Of a stretch of 64,000 bases of DNA, positions 49,376-61,396 are shown piece by piece (within the stretch, counting starts at the first letter, position 1; every line of letters begins with the position of its first letter). The translations under genes were made by a program, and so were the position numbers. The notes below the pieces were generated by a model. The model was not told where the DNA came from and ran no database searches. It was given only the letters and a program-made list of their open reading frames with translations. The stretch is from Planosporangium flavigriseum (GTDB lineage Bacteria > Actinomycetota > Actinomycetes > Mycobacteriales > Micromonosporaceae). The stretch lies in NCBI RefSeq assembly GCF_011947225.1, contig NZ_JAATVW010000009.1, forward strand, positions 1-64,000. The letters run 5' to 3'.

Positions 49376-49759
49376 ATGTTGGATCAGGCGTCACCCACCA
49401 AGGCCGACCTCGAACGCGACGTGATCAGCATGCTCGCGTCGGGTGACCAACCGATGACCCTTGAGCAGGTACGCGAGCGGCTCGGGCGGACGGTGATGGC
49501 GACGACGGTGATGGCGGTGCTGAACCGGCTGCTGGAGCAGGGGCTGGCCCGGTGCGAGTGGGTCGGGCGGTCCTGCCTGTACACCGCCGCGCCGGACCGG
49601 GCCGAGCTTGCGGCGGGCCGGATCCGGGCAGTTCTGGACGCGGGCGGCGATCGTCGCGCCGTTCTGACGAGGTTCGTCGCGATGCTTCCGCCCGACGCGG
49701 AGCGGGTCCTCATCGACCTGCTCCGGCAGGGCCACCCCGAGCTAGCCGACGGTCGGTGA
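49376..49759 (+). CDS. BlaI/MecI/CopY-family transcriptional repressor
   Basis: A 127-residue winged-helix protein. SPTKADLERDVISMLASGDQPMTLEQVRERL and TTVMAVLNRLLEQGLARCEWVGRS match the BlaI DNA-binding domain, and a short dimerisation region follows. Classical BlaI partners are BlaR1 membrane proteases or copper genes, but neither lies next to it, so its target is unknown. AAGGAG occurs 11 bp before the ATG. It is divergent from the RNase H gene. Confidence 0.85.
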   Translation: MLDQASPTKADLERDVISMLASGDQPMTLEQVRERLGRTVMATTVMAVLNRLLEQGLARCEWVGRSCLYTAAPDRAELAAGRIRAVLDAGGDRRAVLTRFVAMLPPDAERVLIDLLRQGHPELADGR

Positions 49760-49789
49760 CCTCGGGGATACCCGTGCCGGGCCACCGGC

Positions 49790-49795
49790 TAGCTT
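49790..49795 (+). promoter_or_regulatory. Probable -10 element for a leaderless transcript
   Basis: TAGCTT lies 6 nt upstream of the ATG at 49802, with no Shine-Dalgarno between. This places the expected transcription start at the ATG itself, a common arrangement in actinobacteria. Confidence 0.45.
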
Positions 49796-49801
49796 GATCG
49801 C

Positions 49802-50404
49802 ATGCAGGCGATCGAGCTAGCCGACTACCGCGAAGCGGTGACGCGGCTGTACCTGTCTACGTCCGGACTCGCCGAGTTCCGGGCCCGGCGCGATGAGCTG
49901 TTCGCCACCCATCCCCAATCACCCATCCCGGCCGCCGAGCGGGCTGCGTTCGAAGGCCTGCGGTACTTCCCGCCGTCCGAGGACGCCATCGTGGAGGTGC
50001 CGCTGCGGGAGGAGCCCGGCCACCTCGACATCGACACCGGCGGCCCCGACGGCGTCATCCGGTACGACCGGGTCGGCGTGCTCGGCACCCCGTGGGGGCA
50101 GGTGTCGCTGTGGTGGATCGCCGCGTACGGCGGTGGCCTGTTCCTGCCGCTGCGCGACGGCACCAGCGCACGCGAGACGTACGGCGGGGGTCGCTACCTC
50201 ACCGACACGGTGAAGGGCACGTTCGGCAGGGGCGTGCAACTGCTCGGGTCCGGCCGGGTCCGGCTGGACCTCAACTACCTGTACAACCCCAGTTGCGCGT
50301 ACGACAGCAGGTGGGCCTGCCCGCTCGCGCCGCCGGAAAACCGGCTGGAGGCCGAGATCCGGGCCGGGGAGCTGGCCTACGCCCCTACAGTCCCAGTTCG
50401 CTGA
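49802..50404 (+). CDS. DUF1684 domain protein
   Basis: A 200-residue protein whose second half carries the DUF1684 hallmarks: [15 protein letters not shown], and [17 protein letters not shown] followed by [14 protein letters not shown]. These Cys/Asn/Tyr-rich motifs are strongly conserved in the family, whose function is unknown. There is no signal peptide. The 3' end overlaps the convergent DUF1348 gene by 20 bp. The start is likely leaderless. Confidence 0.87.
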   Translation: MQAIELADYREAVTRLYLSTSGLAEFRARRDELFATHPQSPIPAAERAAFEGLRYFPPSEDAIVEVPLREEPGHLDIDTGGPDGVIRYDRVGVLGTPWGQVSLWWIAAYGGGLFLPLRDGTSARETYGGGRYLTDTVKGTFGRGVQLLGSGRVRLDLNYLYNPSCAYDSRWACPLAPPENRLEAEIRAGELAYAPTVPVR

Positions 50405-50849
50405 GTCCGGGGTGGTCGTCGGGGCGCCGACCCTGCGGCCAGAAGTACAGCCGGTCGCTCTCGGCGATAGGCAGGTCGTTGATGCTGGCGATCCGTCGAC
50501 GCATCAGGCCGTCGGCGTCGAACTCCCAGTTCTCGTTGCCGTACGAGCGGAACCAGTTGCCGGAGTCGTCGTGCCACTCGTACGCGAACCGGACGGCGAT
50601 GCGGTTCTCGGTGAAGGCCCACAGCTCCTTGATGAGCCGGTACTCCAGCTCGCGGCTCCACTTGCGGGTGAGGAATTCCTGGATTGCCGGCCGGCCGGTG
50701 AGGAACTCGGACCGGTTGCGCCACTCGGAGTTCTCCGTGTAGGCGAGCGCGACCCGTTCCGGGTCCCGCGTGTTCCACGCGTCCTCGGCCATCCGCACCT
50801 TCTGCACGGCGGTCTCGTACGTGAACGGCGGCAGCGGTGGGCGAGGCAT
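50385..50849 (-). CDS. DUF1348 / NTF2-like protein
   Basis: A 154-residue protein of the SnoaL/NTF2-like cone fold. [22 protein letters not shown] and [19 protein letters not shown] form the helical start, and [27 protein letters not shown] the conserved beta sheet of DUF1348. Members are small soluble proteins of uncertain role. A GGAGAG site precedes the ATG at 50849. Confidence 0.87.
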   Translation of the reverse strand: MPRPPLPPFTYETAVQKVRMAEDAWNTRDPERVALAYTENSEWRNRSEFLTGRPAIQEFLTRKWSRELEYRLIKELWAFTENRIAVRFAYEWHDDSGNWFRSYGNENWEFDADGLMRRRIASINDLPIAESDRLYFWPQGRRPDDHPGLSELGL

Positions 50850-50970
50850 GGCGCTCTCCTGTCATGACGCAGCAGAAATTCACGATCAGCGTACGCACTT
50901 CCACGGGAAGGGGATACGGGAAGGGGATGAGGCTGCGTACTGCTTGCCGAGCGGGCAAAACGGGAAAGCC

Positions 50971-51264
50971 GTGGCTGACGAGGCCTACCGCCTGTCACTG
51001 GCACCCGCCGCACGTCGCTCACTGACCGAGTCTCCTCCGGCCGGGCTGCCTCTCGCCGTGGCCGTGGCCGCGGCCGTCGGTGAGTTCATCTCTGGACCGC
51101 TGCTGGGCAACCCCCACCGAGCCGGCAAAGCGCTCACCCGCGACCTGGCCGGCTACCACTCCGCTCGTCGCGGTGCCTACCGGGTCGTCTACCGCATCGA
51201 CGACGACACCCGCACCGTCCATGTCGTGCGCATCGACCACCGCGCCGACGTCTACCACTCTTGA
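50971..51264 (+). CDS. RelE/ParE-type toxin, apparently without antitoxin
   Basis: A 97-residue product from a GTG at 50971. YRLSLAPAARRSL at the start and GAYRVVYRIDDDTRTVHVVRIDHRADVY at the end are the RelE fold strands that normally cleave mRNA at the ribosome. RelB- or Phd-type antitoxin genes usually lie directly upstream. The 121 bp upstream hold no recognisable antitoxin, only short frames, and a PucR regulator lies downstream. It may be an inactive or domesticated toxin, or be neutralised by an antitoxin elsewhere. Confidence 0.75.
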   Translation: MADEAYRLSLAPAARRSLTESPPAGLPLAVAVAAAVGEFISGPLLGNPHRAGKALTRDLAGYHSARRGAYRVVYRIDDDTRTVHVVRIDHRADVYHS

Positions 51265-51393
51265 CTCATCTCCTCCTCGGTTGCGGGGCCGGCCGGTCGA
51301 TCTTCTGACGAAACGGCGCCTTCGTCCGTACGATGTGGCCCGCACGGTGCGATGACGGGACGCGCCCGCGTACGGACAGGATGAGGAGGCTCG

Positions 51394-52842
51394 ATGGCGA
51401 TCACCGTGGGTGAGCTCGTCGGGGTGCCGTCCCTGGAGACGCGGGTCGTCGCGGGCGCTGCCGGGCTGGACCGCCGGATCTCCTGGGCGCACGTCTGCGA
51501 GCTGCCGGAGCCGTGGTTGTGGCTCGGCGACGGCGAGCTTCTCATGACGACCGGCATCGGCGTGCCCGCCGACGCGAAGAGCCAGGCGGACTACATGACC
51601 CAGCTGTCCGCCGCCGGGGTCGTCGGCATCGCCATCGGTGACCGGATGAAGTCGCCCGACCTGCAGCCCGAGATGCTCGCCGCCGCGGACGCGTGCGGCC
51701 TGCCGCTGCTGCTCACGCAGGCCGAGGTGCCGTTCGTGGCGCTGGCCCGCGCGGTGGCCAACGCCAACGCCCGCGAGGAACAGGCCCGGCTGGCGACGAC
51801 CGAACGGCTCTACCGCCACATGCGCTCGCTCTCGCAGGTCGACGGGACTCCGCAACTGCTGCGGGATCTCGGGACGGAACTCGGCGCGACCCTGACCCTG
51901 GCGTCGGCGGGCGCAAATGCGGGCGCGGGCCTACCCACCGGGGACGGCGGCGCCCCGACCAGGCTCCCGGACGGTGCGATCGCGGTACGGCTACCCGGCC
52001 CGCAGGCGGCCACCCTGGTGGCGGTGCCGACCCCCGGTCGCATGCTCGACATCGGCCTCGTCCAGCATGCCGCGGCGGTCGTGTCGGCGCAGCGGTCGGC
52101 GGCCACCGCGGAGCGGGAACGCGCCCGGCGCCTCGGGGCATCGTTGCTCGTACGCCTGCTCGACGGGAACATCGACCCGACCGTGGCCCTGGATGAGCTG
52201 GTCGAGCGGCGGCTGGGTGGCCGCCGCCTGGTGGTGGTGACCCAGGTCGACGACGAGAGCGACGCGGTCTGGGCCGACCTGCACCACCGCTTCGACGACG
52301 CGGGCGTGCCGAACGCGTTGCTGACCAGGAACCGGCTGAACATCGCGCTCCTACCCGACGAGGAGGATGCGTTGGCGATGCTCCTCGACGAGTTGCCGCC
52401 GTCGGCGCGGGTGGGGGCGAGCGCCCCCATCGACCGGGTGGTGGACACCAGGCCGGCGCTCCTGCAGGCCACCTGGGCCCTGCACCAGGTCAGGGACACC
52501 GACCGCCGGCTGGGACGTTACTCCACCGATCGGCGCTTCTCCGGCTTTCTACCGGCCAGCCTGGTCGAGTGCGAGGAGGCGGCCCGCCGCTGCCTCGGCC
52601 CGCTGCTGGAGTACGACGAGGCGAAGGGCAGCCAACTGGTCCTGTCCCTGCGCGTCTTCCTGGAGGAGAACCGCTCCTGGACGCGGGCCGCCTCGCGCCT
52701 GTTCGTGCACAAGCAGACCCTGGTGTACCGGATGGACCGGGTCGAGGAGCTCACCGGCCGGAACCTCGGCTCCACGGCGGACGTGGCCGAACTGTGGATG
52801 TCCCTGCAGGCCGCGATCGCCGCGGGGCTACACGAGGTCTAG
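51394..52842 (+). CDS. PucR-family transcriptional regulator
   Basis: 482 residues. The N-terminal PucR-like ligand domain (about 1-125, ITVGELVGVPSLETRVVAG and ISWAHVCELPEPWLWL) is followed by a central GGDEF-like region. A C-terminal HTH_30 domain (about 415-480) ends the protein, with LEENRSWTRAASRLFVHKQTLVYRMDRVEELTG. The family controls purine, amine or similar nitrogen-compound catabolism. Here it precedes a convergent aldehyde dehydrogenase and a nucleobase-type permease, its likely targets. GAGGAGG precedes the ATG. A GACGAA-N8-TTCGTC dyad at about 51,309-51,328 could be an autoregulatory site. Confidence 0.88.
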   Translation: MAITVGELVGVPSLETRVVAGAAGLDRRISWAHVCELPEPWLWLGDGELLMTTGIGVPADAKSQADYMTQLSAAGVVGIAIGDRMKSPDLQPEMLAAADACGLPLLLTQAEVPFVALARAVANANAREEQARLATTERLYRHMRSLSQVDGTPQLLRDLGTELGATLTLASAGANAGAGLPTGDGGAPTRLPDGAIAVRLPGPQAATLVAVPTPGRMLDIGLVQHAAAVVSAQRSAATAERERARRLGASLLVRLLDGNIDPTVALDELVERRLGGRRLVVVTQVDDESDAVWADLHHRFDDAGVPNALLTRNRLNIALLPDEEDALAMLLDELPPSARVGASAPIDRVVDTRPALLQATWALHQVRDTDRRLGRYSTDRRFSGFLPASLVECEEAARRCLGPLLEYDEAKGSQLVLSLRVFLEENRSWTRAASRLFVHKQTLVYRMDRVEELTGRNLGSTADVAELWMSLQAAIAAGLHEV

Positions 52843-52905
52843 CCCCGCGGTTCACGCGTCAGTGGCCCAGTACCTTCCCCATGCTGAGCTGGCGGTACTC
52901 CGCGG

Positions 52906-54414
52906 TCAGCGCTTGTTCCAGGCCTCGTCGTCGGAGTACGGGAACCACCAGAAGTCCTGCGGGTCGGCGGCGGGGTCGACCATGACGAGCTTGGTGTGCC
53001 GGAAGGTGTCGAGCCCTTCGGTACCGAGCTGGCGGCCGGTGCCGGACATCTTGCGCCCGCCGAACGGGCCGGCGTCGTTGTCGAGGATCGGGGCGTTGAT
53101 CCAGACCATGCCGGACTGGATCTCGCGGGCGGCCCGGTGGGTCTCGACCAGGTCGGTGGTGTACACGGTGGCGCCGAGGCCGAACGGCGACGCGTTGGCC
53201 AGCTCGATCGCCTCGTCGAACGAGGACACTCGGCACAGCGGCGCCAGCGGCCCGTACACCTCACCGTGCAGGACGTCCATCTCGGGCGTCACGTCCACGA
53301 GCACGGTCGGCTCGTGGAAGAAGCCGGCGGAGAAGCCCTCCGGGCGCTCTCCGCCGAACGCTACGCTCGCGCCCTGCTCCACGGCGTGGGCCAGGAGGCG
53401 CTCGAACCGGTCCCGCTCCTGGGCGTTGCCCATCGGGCCGACGTCCACCTTGTCCAGACCGTTGCCGATGCGCAGCTTCGCCGTCTCCGCCACCACGAGC
53501 CGGGCGAACTGGTCGTAGATGTCGGTGTGGACGTAGATGCGCTCGGCCGACGTGCAGACCTGGCCGCAGTTCATGAACGCGGCGAAGGTGACGGCGCGGG
53601 CGGCGATCTGGAGGGGAGCGGACGGCATGACGATGAACGGGTCGTTGCCGGACGCCTCGATCAGGTGCGGCTTGAACGTCTCCGCGCACGCCCGGGCGAT
53701 CGCCTGGCCGGTCGGGACGCTGCCGGTGAAGCCCACCATGTGGGTGTCGGAGTGCTCGACGAGCTGCCTGCCGACCTCGCCGCCGCCGGTGACGCACTGG
53801 ACCAGACCGCGGGGCAGGTCGGCGAACGCCTCCATGAACTTCAGGGTGGTCAGCGACGCGTACTCGGACGGCTTCACGATGACCGCGTTGCCGGCGGCGA
53901 GGGCGGCCGCCGCTTCCCAGACGAACAGCAGCAGCGGGAAGTTCGACGGCAGGATGACGACCACGACGCCCATGGGCTCCTTGAGCGTGTAGTGCATCTG
54001 CCCGGCCACCGCCGGGCCGAGGACCTGCCCGTGCGAGTGCCGCCCGAGTTCGGCGTAGTAGTCGGTCGCGGTGACGCTCCAGTCGACCTCGTCCGCGCTC
54101 TCCTTGTACGGCTTGCCCGTCTCGCGGGTCAGCAGCTCGGCGAGCTGCGGCTTCAGGCGGCGCATGGCGCGGGCCACCTCGTGCAGGACCTCCGAGCGGT
54201 GCAGCGCCGACTCGGCCCACCACGTCCGCTGCGCGGCGTTGGCGCGGGCGACGACCTCCTCCACCTCGGCCGGGGTGCAGTCCGCGATCTCGCCGAGTTT
54301 CAGGCCCGTCGCGGGGTCGATGACTGCCTTACGGGCGGTGGCGGTACTCGGACGGATCCCGCCGTCGACGAACAGCGCTCCGCTGAGGCGGGCGAACTCC
54401 TTGGCTGCGTCCAT
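52906..54414 (-). CDS. Aldehyde dehydrogenase family protein
   Basis: A 502-residue NAD(P)-dependent aldehyde dehydrogenase. PSNFPLLLFVWEAAAALAAGN forms the cofactor pocket, the catalytic Glu lies in LIEASGNDPF, the nucleophilic Cys in NCGQVCTSAERIY and the C-terminal block in GPFGGRKMSGTG. It would oxidise an aldehyde arising from degradation of the compound imported by the divergent NCS1 permease (inference). The ATG at 54414 is preceded by GGAGAG; upstream in-frame starts add a low-complexity leader. The 3' end faces the PucR gene. Confidence 0.88.
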   Translation of the reverse strand: MDAAKEFARLSGALFVDGGIRPSTATARKAVIDPATGLKLGEIADCTPAEVEEVVARANAAQRTWWAESALHRSEVLHEVARAMRRLKPQLAELLTRETGKPYKESADEVDWSVTATDYYAELGRHSHGQVLGPAVAGQMHYTLKEPMGVVVVILPSNFPLLLFVWEAAAALAAGNAVIVKPSEYASLTTLKFMEAFADLPRGLVQCVTGGGEVGRQLVEHSDTHMVGFTGSVPTGQAIARACAETFKPHLIEASGNDPFIVMPSAPLQIAARAVTFAAFMNCGQVCTSAERIYVHTDIYDQFARLVVAETAKLRIGNGLDKVDVGPMGNAQERDRFERLLAHAVEQGASVAFGGERPEGFSAGFFHEPTVLVDVTPEMDVLHGEVYGPLAPLCRVSSFDEAIELANASPFGLGATVYTTDLVETHRAAREIQSGMVWINAPILDNDAGPFGGRKMSGTGRQLGTEGLDTFRHTKLVMVDPAADPQDFWWFPYSDDEAWNKR

Positions 54415-54699
54415 ACTCTCCGGCTCCAAATCGAGGTCAGCGCGAGACGTGCGCGCGCTGGGCTTGCGGAGAGGATCCGCCGCGGGGCGGGGGCGCGACA
54501 ACTGTGCCGGGTTCTTAAAGGCCGGCACCGCTTTCATACGGGACAACGAAGTGGACGACCGCGTCGTCCGAAAGCACAAGGCCAGGCCAGATCTTGGTTC
54601 GCGCGCACGATAGCGGTGGCGCCGGGGCTCCTTCTACTGTCCCCGCAACCGGCCTGTCGTCACTTCCTGTCGCCGCGGGCCCACCCTTATGGAGACCCT
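54415..54699. promoter_or_regulatory. Divergent promoter region with candidate PucR operator
   Basis: This 285-bp gap lies between the aldehyde dehydrogenase and permease genes. A perfect dyad GGACGAC-N3-GTCGTCC occurs at 54553-54569, near the middle, where one regulator could control both directions. PucR binding here is an inference from position. Confidence 0.35.
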
Positions 54700-56199
54700 A
54701 TGTCGGAATTACCCAGGTCGTCGGAGCTGCGCTCGCCGCACTCCGGCTCGAGCGCCACCACGGCGACGACCGCGCCCATCCGGGGTATCGAGTCGCGCTC
54801 CATCGACTATGTGCCGGCGAGCGAGCGGCACGGTCGCCTCAGTGACCAGGCGACGATTTGGTTCGCGGGGAGCGCCCAGCTACTCAGCCTCTCGACGGGC
54901 GCCATCGGCATCTGGTCGGGGCTCAATCTCTTCTGGACGTTGATCGCGCTGGCGGTCGGCACGATCATCGGTACGATCCCGGTCGCCGCGCACGCCAGCC
55001 AGGGCCCGCACCTCGGCCTGCCGCAGATGGTGCAGTCCCGGCCGCAGTTCGGCCGCTACGGGTCCATGTTCATCTGGGCCGTGGCCGTGCTCGTGTACTG
55101 GGGTTACGTCGTGTTCGGCGTCAACACCATGGGCGCGACCGCCCACCAGTTGGGCATGGGCCCGAGCTGGCTCTGGATCGTCGTCCTGGGCATCGTCGCG
55201 ACGGTGTTCGCCATCTACGGGTACGACTGGCTGCACGTCGGCCAGCGGATCGTCACGGTCCTGCTCGTCATCGCGCTGCTGGTGTTCACGGTCGGCGCCG
55301 CCGTCGGCGGCCACATCCCGGCCGGGCAGCTCAGCGCCTCGGGGACGTTCGACCTGACGAAGTTCCTCATCGTGGCCTCGGCCGCCGCGGTGTACCAGCT
55401 GTCGTGGGCCTTCTTCGTCTCCGACTACTCGCGCTACATGCCGGCGCACACGAGCCACCGCTCGATCATCGCGTACACCGCGCTCGGCGCGGGCCTGGGC
55501 GTGTACTGGATGGAGGCGCTGGGCGCGATCGCGGCCGCCGTCTTCCCCGACGCCGGCCTCACCGGCGCGCTGCAGGACGCGTCCGACCAGGTGTTCAACG
55601 GCCTCGGCGCCATCGTGCTGATCCTGGGCGGCATCTCGCTGGCCATCTTCACCGGCATGTGCATCTACGGGGGTTCGCTGACCCTCATCAGCGCGGCGGA
55701 CAGCGTCAAGCCGGTGTCCGCGACCCGCGCCATCCGGATGGTCACGATCCTGCTGATCGCGATTACGGCGACCGTCGTGGGACTGTTCATCCCGGACGAC
55801 TTCCTCAACGGCACGTTCTACACGGTGCTGGCCGTGCTGGGGTACCTGATGGCCCCGTGGACCGCCATCAACCTGGTCGACTACTTCCTGGTCCGGAAGA
55901 ACCGGTACTCGGTCCGGGAGATCTTCAACCCGGCCGGCATGTACGGCCGGTGGAACTGGCGCGGGCTCACCGCGTACTGGATCTCCTTCGCGGTGATGAT
56001 CCCGTTCATGTACCTGAGCTTCTTCCACGGGTTCATCGCCAACGCGCTCAACGGGGTCGACCTGGCGTTCTTCGTCGGCATCCCGGTGGCCGGGGTGTTG
56101 TATTGGCTGCTGTGCCGGTCGCTGGACGTGCAGCGGGAGTGGCGGATCATCCCGGAGGCGGACCGCGACCTGGACGCGGTCGCCAAGCCGGTCGAGTAA
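54700..56199 (+). CDS. NCS1-family nucleobase:cation symporter (cytosine/purine permease type)
   Basis: A 499-residue, 12-helix transporter. The N-terminal cytoplasmic segment contains the family lead-in RGIESRSIDYVPASER. LGLPQMVQSRPQFGRYG is the conserved loop after helix 2, and the C-terminal part has VDYFLVRKNRYSVREIF. Members take up cytosine, purines, allantoin, hydantoins or vitamins with Na+ or H+. Pairing with PucR favours a purine- or ureide-like substrate. GGAG precedes the ATG at 54700. Confidence 0.88.
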   Translation: MSELPRSSELRSPHSGSSATTATTAPIRGIESRSIDYVPASERHGRLSDQATIWFAGSAQLLSLSTGAIGIWSGLNLFWTLIALAVGTIIGTIPVAAHASQGPHLGLPQMVQSRPQFGRYGSMFIWAVAVLVYWGYVVFGVNTMGATAHQLGMGPSWLWIVVLGIVATVFAIYGYDWLHVGQRIVTVLLVIALLVFTVGAAVGGHIPAGQLSASGTFDLTKFLIVASAAAVYQLSWAFFVSDYSRYMPAHTSHRSIIAYTALGAGLGVYWMEALGAIAAAVFPDAGLTGALQDASDQVFNGLGAIVLILGGISLAIFTGMCIYGGSLTLISAADSVKPVSATRAIRMVTILLIAITATVVGLFIPDDFLNGTFYTVLAVLGYLMAPWTAINLVDYFLVRKNRYSVREIFNPAGMYGRWNWRGLTAYWISFAVMIPFMYLSFFHGFIANALNGVDLAFFVGIPVAGVLYWLLCRSLDVQREWRIIPEADRDLDAVAKPVE

Positions 56200-56251
56200 A
56201 GGGCACCGCCGGGCGGTGGTTGAGCCTCAACCACCGCCCAGCCCTTGCCGT

Positions 56252-59860
<3,609 letters not shown>

Positions 59861-60022
59861 CGCGCTCCTCCGTAACCGCGTCCTCCGGCAGTCAGACCAA
59901 GAGGCGCGCGACCGTGGCGCGGGCTCTTTAGGCGTTTTTGTCCTGGTCGCCAAGCTGCCGTCAAAACTTTCCAGGTAACAGGCAGAATACCCGGCGCCGG
60001 TCCGGGGCGCGGGGGCGGTGGG

Positions 60023-60625
60023 TTACCGGACCAGCGCGACGGCGGACTGCCGTATCCGGACCGTGGCGATCACGTGCTGGACCAGGGTGATGAGCACCAG
60101 CTTGCTGGACTCGCGGTCGCGGGCGTCGCACAGCAGCAGCGGCACGTCCGGGTCGAGGTCGAGCGCCTCGCGGACCTCGTCGTCGCCGTACCGCTCAGCG
60201 TCCTGGAAGCAGTTGACCGCGACCACGAACGGTGTGCCGCGGCGCTCGAAGTAGTCGATGGACTGGAAGGAGTCCTCGAGCCGGCGGGTGTCGGCGAGCA
60301 CCACCGCACCGAGCGCGCCGAGGACCAGCTCGTCCCAGAGGAACCAGAACCGGTTCTGGCCGGGCGTGCCGAACAGGTACAGCACGACGTTGTCCTCGAA
60401 GGTGATGCGGCCGAAGTCCATGGCGACCGTGGTGGTCGTCTTCCCCTCGATGCCCGACATGTCGTCGACGCCGACGCTCGCGCTGGTCAGCACTTCTTCC
60501 GTCTGCAGTGGACGGATCTCGCTGACGGATCCGACCATCGTGGTCTTGCCGACGCCGAAGCCCCCCGCGATGAGGATCTTCACCGCGGTGGGGACCGGCG
60601 CCATGTCAGAGGGCTTGGAGACCAT
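60023..60625 (-). CDS. Conservon GTPase (CvnD-like)
   Basis: A 200-residue small GTP-binding protein. The P-loop GGFGVGKTT is near 22-30, a TTTTVAMDFGRI switch segment follows and then LFGTPGQNRFWFLWDE (G3, with the Ras-like Gly changes typical of bacterial MglA-related proteins). NCF replaces the usual NKxD. It is the last gene of a four-gene conservon and probably acts as the switch controlled by the roadblock and kinase proteins. The ATG at 60625 has AAGGCGG upstream and overlaps the DUF742 gene; an ATG at 60604 is the alternative. Confidence 0.9.
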   Translation of the reverse strand: MVSKPSDMAPVPTAVKILIAGGFGVGKTTMVGSVSEIRPLQTEEVLTSASVGVDDMSGIEGKTTTTVAMDFGRITFEDNVVLYLFGTPGQNRFWFLWDELVLGALGAVVLADTRRLEDSFQSIDYFERRGTPFVVAVNCFQDAERYGDDEVREALDLDPDVPLLLCDARDRESSKLVLITLVQHVIATVRIRQSAVALVR

Positions 60626-60986
60626 GGAGTACCGCCTTCAGGACGCGCTCGGAGGGCAGCGTGCTGACTCCGGGCGGCTCGTACGTCGATATGAGGTCCT
60701 GCTCCAGCAGGTCGCCGAGCAGGATGCGGGTCACCCCGAGGGCCAGGTCGAGGTGAGCGGCGAGCTCCGAAACGGTGATCGGCCGACGCGCGGCCGCCAG
60801 GATGGCCCGATGTTCCGGCTGTAGGCGGGACAGGTTGGCGTGTGACCCGGCGTTGGCCATCACGTACGCGACGACGTCCAGCGTGGCCGTTGGGCGTACC
60901 CGGCCGCCGGTCATCGCGTACGCTCGTACCAGCGGCCCCGCCTCGGAGTCCTCCCAGAACTCGTTGGCCGTCCTGGCGCGGCTCAT
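60606..60986 (-). CDS. Conservon DUF742 protein (CvnC-like)
   Basis: A 126-residue protein with the DUF742 pattern: GPLVRAYAMTGGRVRP near the start, LQPEHRAILAAARRPITVSELAAHLDL as a helix-turn-helix-like centre and VLHGLQAL at the end. It is a standard member of conservons, with a role in signalling to the GTPase that is not defined. ATGA overlap with the roadblock gene upstream. Confidence 0.92.
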   Translation of the reverse strand: MSRARTANEFWEDSEAGPLVRAYAMTGGRVRPTATLDVVAYVMANAGSHANLSRLQPEHRAILAAARRPITVSELAAHLDLALGVTRILLGDLLEQDLISTYEPPGVSTLPSERVLKAVLHGLQAL

Positions 60987-61396
60987 CCTGCTTCGAAGGC
61001 GGTCCGTGGCGCGGTGGAGATGTTCTGGCCCACCCGGGTCACGAGCATCGCCATCTCGTACGCGATGAGTCCGATGTCGGAGTCGGCGTCCGCCAGTACG
61101 GCCAGGCAGGCGCCGCGCCCCGCGGCGGTCACGAACAGGAACGCCGACTCCATTTCGATGATGGTCTGCCGCACCGGGCCGCCACCGAAGTGGCGCGCGG
61201 CACCGCGCGCCAGGCTCTGGAAGCCGGCGGCCACCGCGGACAGGTGCTCGGCGTCCTCCTGGCTGAGCTCGCGCGAGGCGCCCATCCGCAGTCCGTCGAC
61301 CGACAGCACGACGGCTTTCTGTACCGACGGCACCCGGTCGACCAGGTCGTCGAGCAGCCAGTTGAAGACTGTTGCGCCGGAAGTCTGCACCGTCAC
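60983..61396 (-). CDS. Conservon roadblock/LC7 protein (CvnB-like)
   Basis: A 137-residue roadblock-fold protein: FNWLLDDLVDRVPSVQKAVVLSVDGL, then EDAEHLSAVAAGFQSLARG and a central sheet with AFLFVTAAGRGACLAVLAD. In related systems this protein acts on the small GTPase as activating factor or scaffold. The GTG at 61396 overlaps the kinase stop in a GTGA. Confidence 0.92.
   Translation of the reverse strand: MTVQTSGATVFNWLLDDLVDRVPSVQKAVVLSVDGLRMGASRELSQEDAEHLSAVAAGFQSLARGAARHFGGGPVRQTIIEMESAFLFVTAAGRGACLAVLADADSDIGLIAYEMAMLVTRVGQNISTAPRTAFEAG

Noticed and set aside
59861-60022. Cobalamin or SAM riboswitch upstream of metH
   Set aside because: Only about 160 bp is available before the conservon genes, and I could not find a B12-box or SAM-type core.
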